DNA of 64,000 nt from JADLHS01 sp044225555 (lineage in GTDB: Bacteria; Verrucomicrobiota; Verrucomicrobiia; Limisphaerales; JADLHS01), in the NCBI GenBank assembly GCA_044225555.1, contig JBGAIM010000006.1, positions 62,001 through 126,000 on the forward strand. Direction: 5' to 3'. Of this stretch, positions 24,728 to 33,614 are shown one piece after another (the first letter of the stretch is position 1; each line of letters starts with the position of its first letter). The notes beneath the pieces are model-generated. The model had not been told where the DNA came from and made no database searches. It saw nothing but the letters and a program-made list of their open reading frames with translations. Position numbers and translations under genes: made by a program.

Positions 24728-25753
24728 ATGTCGGCTTACCAAAAACTCCAGGCCGAACTTCGCACCCAGCCACGCGCCTGGCTGGTCACGGGAGTGGCGG
24801 GTTTCATCGGCTCGAACCTGCTGGAGACCCTGCTCAAACTGAACCAACACGTCGTTGGTCTCGACAACTTCGCCACCGGCAAGCCCAATAACCTCGAACA
24901 AGTCCAGGCGCTCGTGACCCCGGCACAGTGGGCGAACTTTCGGTTTATTGAAGGAAGCATTGGTGATTCCGCAGTCTGTCGGCAGGCGTGTGCGCGCGTT
25001 GATTACGTCCTGCATCAAGCGGCACTGGGTTCGGTGCCGCGTTCGATGGAGCAGCCACTGGCCACGCATCAAGCAAACGCGACGGGATTTCTCGAAATGC
25101 TCGACGCCGCCCGCATGGCCAAGGTGAAGCGGTTTGTGTACGCGTCCAGTAGCGCAGTCTATGGCGATCATCCGGCATTACCCAAAGTGGAGGATCAACT
25201 TGGCCGGGTGCTTTCGCCCTATGCGGCGACCAAGCTGATCAACGAAGTCTATGCTCAGACGTATGCGAAGGCGTATGGTTTTGGGTCCATTGGCTTGCGC
25301 TATTTCAATGTGTTCGGACCGCGCCAGGATCCGGACGGGGCGTACGCCGCCGTGATTCCGAAATGGATCGCCGCTTTGTTGCGCCGCGAACCGGTGCAGA
25401 TCAATGGGGACGGTGAAACCAGCCGGGATTTCTGCTTTGTGGAGAATGTGGTGCAGGCGAATCTGCTCGCGGCAACCGCGACGAATCCTGAGGCGGTCAA
25501 TCAGGCTTACAATGTCGCCGTGGGCGAGCGGACGACGCTGAATGAACTGTTCCAGTTTCTCCAGGACGGCTTGCGCAAAATCAATCCCGCATTGCCAGAG
25601 CAGAAACCAGTCTATCGCGACTTTCGCGCCGGTGATGTCCGGCACTCGCTCGCGGACATCAGCAAGGCGCGACGGCTGTTGGGTTACGAGCCGGTGCTGC
25701 GGGCGCGCGAAGGATTGGCCCTCGCGATGGAGTGGTATTGCCGTCACACTTAA
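24728..25753 (+). CDS. UDP-N-acetylglucosamine 4-epimerase-type SDR enzyme, TviC/WbpP type
   Basis: 341 aa, extended short-chain dehydrogenase fold. NAD-binding motif GVAGFIGSNL near residue 23, catalytic Ser in YASSSAVYG and Tyr/Lys in SPYAATKLINE, plus RYFNVFGPRQDPDGAYAAVIPKW and INGDGETSRDFCFVENVVQ. The N-terminal leader (MSAYQKLQAELRTQPRAWLV) is typical of WbpP/TviC, which interconvert UDP-GlcNAc and UDP-GalNAc or their uronic acids. Partner of the upstream dehydrogenase. Exact sugar not determinable from sequence. Confidence 0.9.
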   Translation: MSAYQKLQAELRTQPRAWLVTGVAGFIGSNLLETLLKLNQHVVGLDNFATGKPNNLEQVQALVTPAQWANFRFIEGSIGDSAVCRQACARVDYVLHQAALGSVPRSMEQPLATHQANATGFLEMLDAARMAKVKRFVYASSSAVYGDHPALPKVEDQLGRVLSPYAATKLINEVYAQTYAKAYGFGSIGLRYFNVFGPRQDPDGAYAAVIPKWIAALLRREPVQINGDGETSRDFCFVENVVQANLLAATATNPEAVNQAYNVAVGERTTLNELFQFLQDGLRKINPALPEQKPVYRDFRAGDVRHSLADISKARRLLGYEPVLRAREGLALAMEWYCRHT

Positions 25754-25959
25754 CCGCAGTCCCCGCGGTCGTTGACAAGTTACGGTTCAGAAAAATCTTC
25801 TAGCCCGCTGCAACGCTTCGGCTTAACTTTCCACAGACCAACCGAGCATCAGGGTATTGATTCTATCGAACGCAGTGCCTGGATTTTCGATTCGTGCGCA
25901 GCGGAGCAGGGCGCATAGACTGGTGCCAGAGTCGGGTTAGTCGAGAACGACCTGTAATC

Positions 25960-26607
25960 ATGGCCTGGGCGGAACAAATGCAGTCGGTCGGAGCACTGGA
26001 GACGCTGGGATGCGTCTTGAGCGCTTATGCCTTGGGCTGTTTCTCCACCGGCTACTACATCGTTCGGGCCCGCACAGGGCGAGACATCCGGGAGATTGAA
26101 AGTGGCAGCAGCGGGGCGCGCAATGTCGGTCGGGTGCTCGGCAAGTCGGGATTCGCGGTGACCTTTCTCGGCGATCTTGCCAAAGGCGCGCTGGCGGTCT
26201 GGGCTGTGCGTCATTTCTCCGGCAACAACCTGCTGGCGGCCATCGCCATGCTCGGTGTGGTTGCGGGTCATATCTGGCCGGTGACGCTGCGTTTTCACGG
26301 TGGCAAGGGCGCGATCACATCGCTGGGAGCGCTGCTGGTTTACAGCCCCTACCTCGTGCTGGCTTACTTCGCCGTCTTTCTGCCCGGGGTTGCTCTCACG
26401 CGAAAATCGCTGCTTCCCGGGATGGCGGCGTATTTGAGTCTGCCGGTCGTGAGTTACTGGTTGCATCGCGATCCGGTCGAATCCGTGATCGTTGCGATGC
26501 TCGGTGGGCTGGTGATCTTTGCGCATCGTCAGAATCTGCTCCGAGAATTTCCCGTGCTGGCGGCCCGGTGCGGGTTGTCCGTCAAACCGCAACATACCAA
26601 GCCATGA
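25960..26607 (+). CDS. PlsY-like glycerol-3-phosphate acyltransferase
   Basis: About 215 aa integral membrane protein. The three PlsY motifs are visible in variant form: ESGSSGARNVGRVLG (canonical GNxGATN), GDLAKGALAV, and FHGGKGAITSLG. PlsY transfers acyl from acyl-phosphate to glycerol-3-phosphate to make lysophosphatidate. The first motif lacks the usual Thr (GARN rather than GATN), which may mean a different acceptor. An in-frame start at 25894 is also open but adds a non-membrane leader. The stop overlaps the start of the next gene (ATGA), so the two are coupled, which suggests a shared lipid pathway. Confidence 0.8.
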   Translation: MAWAEQMQSVGALETLGCVLSAYALGCFSTGYYIVRARTGRDIREIESGSSGARNVGRVLGKSGFAVTFLGDLAKGALAVWAVRHFSGNNLLAAIAMLGVVAGHIWPVTLRFHGGKGAITSLGALLVYSPYLVLAYFAVFLPGVALTRKSLLPGMAAYLSLPVVSYWLHRDPVESVIVAMLGGLVIFAHRQNLLREFPVLAARCGLSVKPQHTKP

Positions 26608-28253
26608 GCGCCATACGTTCTCCTCTCGTGTTCAAGTTCGCCTCCGAAGATTGGGAGATTGAACAGATTCACCGGTTGAACTACCGCACGTTCGTCGAGG
26701 AGATTCCGCAGCACAAAGCCTCGCCCACGCACCGGCTCGTGGACAAGTTTCACGCCGAGAATACATATCTCATCTGTCTCAACGACCAGAAACTCGTTGG
26801 CATGTTGGCGGCGCGCGGCAACCGGCCATTCTCACTCGATCAGAAACTACCCGAACTCGATTCGCATCTGCCGAAAGGCCGGACGGTTTGCGAAATTCGT
26901 CTCCTCGCGATTGATAAACAATTTCGCGGCTCGCGCGGCGGGCAGGTCCTCTCCGGGTTACTGGCGTTGCTTTGGCAGCACGGCGTTGAGAAGGGCTACG
27001 ACTTGGCGATCATCTCCGGCACGATGCGGCAGTTGCGATTGTATCAACATCTCGGTTTTGTACCATTTGGTCCGCTCGTGGGCACGGGGGACGCGCAGTT
27101 TCAGCCGATGTATGTGACGCTGGAAACCTTCGAGGTAACAGCGCGGGAATTCCTGCGTTCGTCGCCAGCAAAATCATTTCAACCGAGCGCGGTGAATTTT
27201 CTTCCCGGGCCGGTGGCCATTCGTCGGGAAGTCCGCCGGGCGTTTGAGCAAGCTCCAGAATCGCATCGGGCCGACAGCTTCAAACAGGAGTTCCAGGATA
27301 CAAGACGGATGCTGTGTGAACTGACCCAGGCCGCAAACGTCGAGTTGCTCCTTGGATCGGGCACGCTGGCGAATGACCTGATCGGCGCGCAGCTTTCGCT
27401 GTTGCCGGGCCACGGCGTGGTGTTGAGCAATGGCGAGTTCGGCGGACGGTTGATTGATCAGGCCCGGCGGTTCAAGCTGCGCTTTGACGCGATCGAGTTT
27501 GATTGGGGACAACCGTTCGACCTGGATGCAGTGCGGAAGCAACTCTCGCATGTGCAATCGCCGGCCTGGCTCTGGTGTGTGCACTGTGAGACCTCCACGG
27601 GCGTGTTGAACGACGTGGAGACGCTCGCAAAGCTTTGTGCGGAACATGGCGTGAAGCTTTGTCTCGATTGCATCAGCAGCGTCGGGACGATGCCGGTGGA
27701 CTTGGAGGACGTTTATTTGGCCTCGGCTTCCAGCGGCAAAGGATTGCGCGCATATCCGGGCGTCTCGATGGTCTTTTATCAACACAACGTAACGCCCGCG
27801 CCGGATCGCCTTCCACGCTATCTGGACCTCGGGTTCTACGCGCAACAGGAGGGTATCCCGTTCACCTTTTCTTCGAACCTGCTGCACGCGCTGCACGCGG
27901 CCGTGCGCGGCGTGAATTGGGACCGGCGTTTTGCCGAAATAGCGGAAACCGCCACGTGGCTGCGGACCCGGCTGGTCGAGATGGGCTTCAGCGTGGTGGG
28001 CATCTCCACGCGCACGTCGCCCGCGGTGTTCACTCTCGCGCTGCCGCCGGAGTTGAACTCGGTGAATGTGGGCAACCTGATGCAGGAAGCCGGCTTCCTC
28101 CTCAGTTGCAACAGCGATTACCTCAAACGCCAGAACTGGATTCAAATCTGCCTCATGGGCGAAGTTGCGCGGGAGAAAGTCGTGTCCTTGGTCAACGCGC
28201 TAAATCGCGTGTGTTCTCGCCAACCGGTCGCGGATCAGATTATTCAGGCTTGA
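26604..28253 (+). CDS. Fusion of an N-acyltransferase (GNAT-type) and a class V aminotransferase
   Basis: 550 aa. Residues 1-185 look like the acyl-homoserine-lactone/N-acyl amino acid synthase branch of GNAT (HRLNYRTFVEEIPQH, VCEIRLLAIDKQFRGSRGGQVLSG, QLRLYQHLGFVPFG). From about 195 a class V PLP aminotransferase follows: NFLPGPVAIRREVRRAF, LLLGSGTLANDLIGAQL, HCETSTGVLNDVETLAKLC, CLDCISSVGTMPVDL, and the PLP-binding Lys in ASSGKGLRAYPGVSM near residue 380. The start overlaps the PlsY-like gene by four bases. Function is inferred only: making and acylating an amino alcohol or amino acid for an aminolipid. I know of no characterised protein with this order of domains. Confidence 0.8.
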   Translation: MSAIRSPLVFKFASEDWEIEQIHRLNYRTFVEEIPQHKASPTHRLVDKFHAENTYLICLNDQKLVGMLAARGNRPFSLDQKLPELDSHLPKGRTVCEIRLLAIDKQFRGSRGGQVLSGLLALLWQHGVEKGYDLAIISGTMRQLRLYQHLGFVPFGPLVGTGDAQFQPMYVTLETFEVTAREFLRSSPAKSFQPSAVNFLPGPVAIRREVRRAFEQAPESHRADSFKQEFQDTRRMLCELTQAANVELLLGSGTLANDLIGAQLSLLPGHGVVLSNGEFGGRLIDQARRFKLRFDAIEFDWGQPFDLDAVRKQLSHVQSPAWLWCVHCETSTGVLNDVETLAKLCAEHGVKLCLDCISSVGTMPVDLEDVYLASASSGKGLRAYPGVSMVFYQHNVTPAPDRLPRYLDLGFYAQQEGIPFTFSSNLLHALHAAVRGVNWDRRFAEIAETATWLRTRLVEMGFSVVGISTRTSPAVFTLALPPELNSVNVGNLMQEAGFLLSCNSDYLKRQNWIQICLMGEVAREKVVSLVNALNRVCSRQPVADQIIQA

Positions 28254-28344
28254 GCTTCTGCCACGGTCAGTCTTTAGATTGCGCGCAATGTGTATCAAGC
28301 GTATGGACACTGTCCGCACGAAGATGCACGCTGGCCGGCAAACC

Positions 28345-30729
28345 ATGAAACCAGCTGACATCGCCAGCCATCGCCATCTTGCTTCGACGATTATCCGTGT
28401 CGCTCTCCTGCTTTACACCGGTGGAGGTGTCTCGGCAATCAGTGCTGCCGTGGACAAGGTCACGCCGGTTGTGCCGATTCGCGCGGAGATGTTCGCGCCG
28501 AAACAGGTGGTGTTGCTTGACGGGCCGTTCAAGCGCGCGATGGAGTTGGATGAAAAGTGGCTTTTGCGTCTTGAGCCGGATCGCTTGTTGAGTCGTTATC
28601 GTCAGGAAGCTGGACTGACACCCAAAGCGAAAAGTTATGGTGGTTGGGAGGAGCAGGGGATTGCTGGCCATAGTCTCGGCCATTATCTCTCAGCTTGCGC
28701 CTGGATGTATCAGGACACCGGCAACAAGCGGTTTCTCGAGCGTGTGAATCATATCGTGGCTGAACTGGCCGAGTGCCAGCGCGCTAACACCAATGGCTTT
28801 GTCGGGGCCATGCCGAACGGCAAGAAAGTTTTTGCCGAGGTCGCGCGAGGCGATATCCGATCGGCGGGTTTCGATCTGAACGGCTCGTGGGTGCCGTGGT
28901 ACAATCTCCACAAGCTGTTCGCCGGGTTGATTGATGCGTATCGCTACTGTGAAAACGCCCAAGCGCTGGAAGTCGTCTCCCGCCTCGGCGACTGGGCGGA
29001 TGACACGACGAAGAATCTCACCGAGGCGCAATGGCAACAGATGCTCGCTTGTGAGCACGGAGGCATGAATGAATCACTGGCTGACCTCTACGCGCTCACC
29101 GGGAACAAGCGTTACCTCGACCTGGCTAAGAAGTTTTACCACAAGGCGATTCTCGACCCGCTGGCAACCGGACGTGATGAATTGCCGGGCAAGCACGCCA
29201 ACACGCAAATTCCCAAGCTCATTGGCGCGGCGCGCATCTATGAACTGACGGGCGATGCGAATTTCGGTCATGCCGCCCGCAACTTTTATTCAATCGTGCT
29301 GAGCAATCATACTTACGTCACGGGCGGCAACAGTCAGGGTGAACACTTTGGTCCGTCCGGCAAGCTCAATGACCGTTTGGGCGCGAGTACGACCGAAACC
29401 TGCAACACCTACAACATGCTCAAGCTGGATCGCGCCTTGTTTAGTTTTGAACCGCGGGCGGCCCTGGCGGATTATTATGAGCGCGCCCTGTTCAATCACA
29501 TACTCGCCTCGCAACATCCCGGGGACGGGCGCGTGACTTACTTCCTCACATTGAAGCCCGGCGAAGCGAAGAAGTTTCTTGGCGCGGAGGATTTCACCTG
29601 TTGCAACGGTAGCGGCATGGAGAACCACGCGCGGTACGGTGAGGCCATTTATTTCCACGCACCTGATCAGCTGTGGGTCAATCAATTCATCGCGTCCGAA
29701 CTGAACTGGACGGAAAAAGGGGTGAAGCTCCGGCAAGAGACGGATTTTCCTTACAACGCCGCGACCAAGTTGAGGATCACCACTGAGAAACCAGTGAAAC
29801 TCGCGCTGTATATCCGGCAACCGTTCTGGGCGACGAATGGATTTTCGGTGACAGTTAACGGTCGGGATGTAGACGACGCCGGAACGACGGAGGGTTACGT
29901 GACCATTGATCGCGAGTGGAAATCCGGTGATACGGTAGCGGTGCAAATGCCGTTCTGCCTGCGCACCGAGACCATGCCCGACAATCCAAATCGCATCGCG
30001 ATTTTTGACGGACCGATCCTGCTTGCGGGCAACGTCGGCGCCGTGGATAGCCAGAATCCCGTGCCGGTGCTCGTCACCGATGGCCGGGCGGTAACGGATT
30101 GGGTCAAGCCACTCGGAAGCAAACCACTGTCGTATCGGACCGAGGGCGTGGGTCGTCCGGCGGATGTGGAATTGAAACCGTTCTTCGCCACCTTCGATCA
30201 GCGGCACTCGATATATTGGGAAGTGTTCACCGAGGCGGGCTGGAAGGTTCGCGAGCAGGAATATCGCGCCGAGCAACAACGGTTGAAGGAGTTGGAAGCC
30301 AATTCTGCCGACCTCTTCCACATCGGCGAGATGCAGGCCGAGCGCGACCACAATGTGCAAAGCGAGAAATCTGGTGCGGTCGAATACAACGGACGCAAAT
30401 TACGTCACGCGTGGGACGGCGGCTGGTTCTCATTTGAAGTGGCCGTGGCGACCAATGCTCCCAGCGACCTCGTCATCACTTACTGGGGGAGCGAAACTGG
30501 CGAACGCAAGTTTGATGTGCTGGTGGACGGCGAGAAGATTGCGACCACGAGTTTGCATCAGGACAAGCCGGAACAATTCTGGGACAAGGTCTATCCATTG
30601 CCCGAGTCGTTGACCAAGGGCAAGCAGAAGGTGACGGTAAAATTCCAGGCGCATCCCGGCAACTTCGCCGGTGGCGTGTTTGGCGTGCGCGTGGTGAAGC
30701 GCAAACTGTCGCCGAGGGCGCAGTTGTAA
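28345..30729 (+). CDS. GH127 beta-L-arabinofuranosidase-like glycoside hydrolase
   Basis: About 794 aa. GH127 (former DUF1680) hallmarks: LLDGPFKRAMELDEKWLL, GGWEEQGIAGHSLGHYLSACAWMY, PWYNLHKLFAGLIDAY, and the zinc/nucleophile residues TTETCNTYNMLK (near 350) and DFTCCNGSGMENHARYG (near 418), matching the Glu-x-Cys and Cys-Cys of the bifidobacterial enzyme. These enzymes remove beta-L-arabinofuranosyl residues by a Cys nucleophile. The C-terminal 200 residues are beta-rich. The ATG at 28345 opens a likely signal peptide (IIRVALLLYTGGGVSAISA); ATGs at 28288 and 28303 would only lengthen it. It opens the arabinoside cluster. Confidence 0.9.
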   Translation: MKPADIASHRHLASTIIRVALLLYTGGGVSAISAAVDKVTPVVPIRAEMFAPKQVVLLDGPFKRAMELDEKWLLRLEPDRLLSRYRQEAGLTPKAKSYGGWEEQGIAGHSLGHYLSACAWMYQDTGNKRFLERVNHIVAELAECQRANTNGFVGAMPNGKKVFAEVARGDIRSAGFDLNGSWVPWYNLHKLFAGLIDAYRYCENAQALEVVSRLGDWADDTTKNLTEAQWQQMLACEHGGMNESLADLYALTGNKRYLDLAKKFYHKAILDPLATGRDELPGKHANTQIPKLIGAARIYELTGDANFGHAARNFYSIVLSNHTYVTGGNSQGEHFGPSGKLNDRLGASTTETCNTYNMLKLDRALFSFEPRAALADYYERALFNHILASQHPGDGRVTYFLTLKPGEAKKFLGAEDFTCCNGSGMENHARYGEAIYFHAPDQLWVNQFIASELNWTEKGVKLRQETDFPYNAATKLRITTEKPVKLALYIRQPFWATNGFSVTVNGRDVDDAGTTEGYVTIDREWKSGDTVAVQMPFCLRTETMPDNPNRIAIFDGPILLAGNVGAVDSQNPVPVLVTDGRAVTDWVKPLGSKPLSYRTEGVGRPADVELKPFFATFDQRHSIYWEVFTEAGWKVREQEYRAEQQRLKELEANSADLFHIGEMQAERDHNVQSEKSGAVEYNGRKLRHAWDGGWFSFEVAVATNAPSDLVITYWGSETGERKFDVLVDGEKIATTSLHQDKPEQFWDKVYPLPESLTKGKQKVTVKFQAHPGNFAGGVFGVRVVKRKLSPRAQL

Positions 30730-30896
30730 AGGCCAAGCGGCAGTTGAACAACGGATCGGGCCATCGACTCTTGCCGACATAAGTCGCCGTGTGCTGATGA
30801 TGGTCGCCGCGCTGCGCAGGGATATGCGAATTCCTTGAGCGCCAAAAATTCATCGGCTTTTTCAGAAAAAGGTGCATACTGTGGGCGTAACCCGAT

Positions 30897-32171
30897 ATGC
30901 GTGTGAATTCATCATCTTTGCGGCCCGGTGTTCGTTCCCAGCGTGGTAAACGTTGCCGCCCGAACAGTGAATTACCGGCGGATGTCTCCGCACGACCCGC
31001 CGCGCCGCGCGGCATGCCGAAGGTGGTGCTCTTGATCGAATCAGCCCGTGCGGCCGGGCGCGCCTTGCTTTGTGGCATCGCGCGCTATGCGCATCACCAC
31101 GGTCCTTGGTCGTTTTACTGGGAGGCCGGTGGATTGGAGCGGTTTTCCGGGTCGTTCGATAAGCTGGACGCCGAGGGTGTCATCATGCGGGATACCGACC
31201 GGCTGGAGGAGGTTTTGGCGCGCGGGTTGCCCGCGGTGGTGGTGGGGCATCGGCATCGGGAGATTCCCGACGTGGCCAACGTGGTAACCGGCTCCCACGA
31301 CATCGGGCGGTTGGGCGCGGAGCATCTGCTGTCCTGCGGCGTGCGACATTTCGCCTTTTGCGGCTACACCAATTGTTCCTGGTCGGACACGCGGTGCGGG
31401 ACTTTCAAGCATGTGGTGAGTCTGGCGCATTTCGACTGTGCCGAGTTCAGCATCCAGGCGGGGGCAACCGATTCGCCGTGGCATGATCAACGTGAAGCCA
31501 TCGCCAATTGGCTGCGCTCCCTGCCGCGTCCTGTGGGGCTCATGGCATGTAACGACGACCTTGGGCACGAGGTCATCGCTGCCGCGAAGCTGGCCGGGTT
31601 GTCGGTGCCGGACGATGTGGCAGTGATTGGCGTGGACAACGACGAGGTGGTGTGCGGACTGACCGATCCGCCTCTGTCGAGTGTGGCGGTGAATTTTGAG
31701 CGGGCAGGGTACGAGGCCGCGCATGTGTTGGCGGGATTGATGAAGCGTGAGGCCGCGCCGTCGCGAATTATTGTCAGTCCGACGCACGTCGTGCCGCGCC
31801 GTTCAACCAGTTTGCTCGCTGTGGAGGACCCGCATCTGGCCAAGGCGTTGCGTTTCATTCGTGATCGCGTGGAGGAAAGTCCATCGGTCGAGGCCGTCGC
31901 GCGGGCCGCCGCCATTTCGCGCCGGGCGTTGGAAAAACGATTTCGCGATTCGCTCGGCCGCTCCGTGCTGGATGAAATCCGGCGGGTGCGGACGGATCAG
32001 ATTGCGCGTTTGTTGGTGGAGACAGAACTGCCGGTGGCGCAAATCGCGGAGCGGCTGGGTTTCGCGGATGTGCAACACATCGCGCGGTATTTCCGCAGTG
32101 CAAAGGCCGTGAGTCCACTTGCCTATCGCAAAATGCATGGAAGCAAACAAGCGAACATCGGCGGTGCGTAA
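30897..32171 (+). CDS. XylR-type regulator: periplasmic-binding-like domain plus AraC HTH
   Basis: 424 aa. After a 40-residue basic leader, residues 40-300 are a LacI/XylR-like sugar-sensing domain (KVVLLIESARAAGRALLCGIARYAHHHGPW; HDIGRLGAEHLLSCGVRHFAFCG; GLMACNDDLGHEVIAAA; VPDDVAVIGVDNDEVVCGLTDPPLSSV). Residues 310-410 are an AraC HTH pair (AVARAAAISRRALEKRFRDSLG; VAQIAERLGFADVQHIARYFR). E. coli XylR uses this same arrangement to sense xylose. Here it sits between GH127 and the arabinanase genes, so it probably senses arabinose or a related pentose. ATG at 30897 is preferred; a Met at 31014 is an alternative start. Confidence 0.9.
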   Translation: MRVNSSSLRPGVRSQRGKRCRPNSELPADVSARPAAPRGMPKVVLLIESARAAGRALLCGIARYAHHHGPWSFYWEAGGLERFSGSFDKLDAEGVIMRDTDRLEEVLARGLPAVVVGHRHREIPDVANVVTGSHDIGRLGAEHLLSCGVRHFAFCGYTNCSWSDTRCGTFKHVVSLAHFDCAEFSIQAGATDSPWHDQREAIANWLRSLPRPVGLMACNDDLGHEVIAAAKLAGLSVPDDVAVIGVDNDEVVCGLTDPPLSSVAVNFERAGYEAAHVLAGLMKREAAPSRIIVSPTHVVPRRSTSLLAVEDPHLAKALRFIRDRVEESPSVEAVARAAAISRRALEKRFRDSLGRSVLDEIRRVRTDQIARLLVETELPVAQIAERLGFADVQHIARYFRSAKAVSPLAYRKMHGSKQANIGGA

Positions 32172-32391
32172 AATGGTGAAAGTTATCCGCAAAGTGGCGT
32201 TGTGAGGAGACAGCGTCACGGAGTATCAATCTTGCAACACTTAATAATCCGGGCAGCGTAACCAGGCGGGGCGCGTTCGTGTCGTGGTTGAGCGCGGTGA
32301 TTGACAAATATAGCGCGATGGCAGGTTCACGGCTCGTGATTCGTTGTTGGTCGCCCCTTTGAGGCGTGGGTGCTGATTCGGTTTGAATTGA

Positions 32392-33306
32392 ATGATTGCG
32401 AGAGCAGACAGCGAAGTTGGTGCCGGTGCGACGATCAATGGCAATGGTCTTCGCCTCCAGGGTGTTCAAGCTGCGCACGCGGAGTGCAAGCCTTGGATGG
32501 AGGGGTTTCCGGTTTGCCGGACCTTGAGTCAGCATAACATCATCCATGTCGGCATTCAGCAGGGCACTACTCCGATCAGAATTGCCCGGCCCAATCATAC
32601 GACGACTTATTTCCTGGCGTGTTTTGGCGGAAAGGGCCGGGTGCTCATTGACGAGCGCTGGCAGATTTGCCGATCGGGCTTTGCGTGTCTGCTGCCGGCG
32701 CACACGGATTACGCATTCGAGTCCATTCCGGGTTCGCCGTGGAAGTTCTGCTGGGTTTGCTACAATCGTCCGATTGACCAGCGGCCCATTGCTGGTCCGG
32801 AGGCGCCGATCCTGGCCCGGTTTGAAGCGCTGCCACTTCAGTCAGCGATCATCGGCCTCTTGCATGAATGCCACGGGCCGGGTCAGCCGATCATCGTCCA
32901 AGAATGGACTGATCTGGTTCACGCGTACGTGTTGCGCTTCGCGCAGAGCAAGGAGCCGATTGATTCGCTGTGCCTCCTGTGGGAGCGCCTGGTGAATCAT
33001 CTTTCGGATCGTTGGACTTTGGGCCGGCTGGCGCGTGAGGCTGGCTACAGTTGCGAGCATCTACGCCGGTTGTGCCGGGCCAAGTTGGGGCGCAGTCCCA
33101 TGCAACAGGTGAGTTACTTGCGGATGCGTCGTGCGGCCGAACTATTGACCACCACCGATCAGACGATTGAGTCTGTGGCTCATGAAGTGGGCTATCAAAA
33201 CCCGTTTGTGTTTTCCAATGCCTTCACCAAATGGATCGGCTGGCGGCCGTCTGAGTATCGGCGCAAGCGGTTGATGCCGGCCACGAGTTCATTGCGGGCG
33301 GCATAG
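32392..33306 (+). CDS. AraC-family transcriptional regulator
   Basis: 304 aa. The N-terminal half is a cupin-like sensor (GIQQGTTPIRIARPNHTTTYFLACFGGKGRVLIDERW, LLPAHTDYAFESIPGSPWKFCWVCY); residues 200-295 are a two-helix-turn-helix AraC DNA-binding domain (RLAREAGYSCEHLRRLCRAKLGRSP; IESVAHEVGYQNPFVFSNAFTKWIGWRPSEYRR). It follows the XylR-type gene in the same direction with a 220-base gap holding no gene. Probable regulator of the arabinan locus. Confidence 0.9.
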   Translation: MIARADSEVGAGATINGNGLRLQGVQAAHAECKPWMEGFPVCRTLSQHNIIHVGIQQGTTPIRIARPNHTTTYFLACFGGKGRVLIDERWQICRSGFACLLPAHTDYAFESIPGSPWKFCWVCYNRPIDQRPIAGPEAPILARFEALPLQSAIIGLLHECHGPGQPIIVQEWTDLVHAYVLRFAQSKEPIDSLCLLWERLVNHLSDRWTLGRLAREAGYSCEHLRRLCRAKLGRSPMQQVSYLRMRRAAELLTTTDQTIESVAHEVGYQNPFVFSNAFTKWIGWRPSEYRRKRLMPATSSLRAA

Positions 33307-33369
33307 GAGCGCGATTTTCTGGTTGGCGGGAACTGGGTTCCATCGCAACGTCAACTTGAGCCGATCACA

Positions 33370-33598
33370 ATGAGCTGTTCCAAACACCACCCAAGCTGGC
33401 TCGCCGCGGGGCTGGCGCTGGTCGTCGGGATGCATTCCTGAAGTTGGCGGCGATTGGAATCAATACGCCGTGGCCTTGCGAACGCACGCAGGGTGCCCGA
33501 AGGCGAAATTGGTGATCGCCGTGTCCGAGCCGGGCACCATCTGGCTTGATGATGTTTCATTGACGGCACGCGCAACGAGCAAGAGTCCAACACCGTGA
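33370..33598 (+). pseudogene. Remnant of a secreted protein with a carbohydrate-binding module
   Basis: A Met at 33370 opens a 23-residue frame with a signal peptide look (SWLAAGLALVVGMHS) that stops at 33441. The next frame, 33440-33598, reads GDWNQYAVALRTHAGCPKAK then LVIAVSEPGTIWLDDVSLTA and a stop. The latter is the closing part of a CBM4/9-type domain, comparable with the ARLKVVLEGKGKVDFDMVSL stretch of the GH51 enzyme downstream. The middle of the gene is missing. Best read as a deleted relic of an arabinosidase-like secreted gene. Confidence 0.6.
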
Positions 33599-33614
33599 CC
33601 CAGCAGCCAACATC

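Noticed and set aside
27174..28145. Long minus-strand open frame (323 codons) inside the aminotransferase fusion
   Set aside because: Antisense shadow with no recognisable domain; the plus strand has PLP motifs.
29290..30360. Long minus-strand open frame (356 codons) inside GH127
   Set aside because: Antisense shadow; the plus strand carries intact GH127 motifs.
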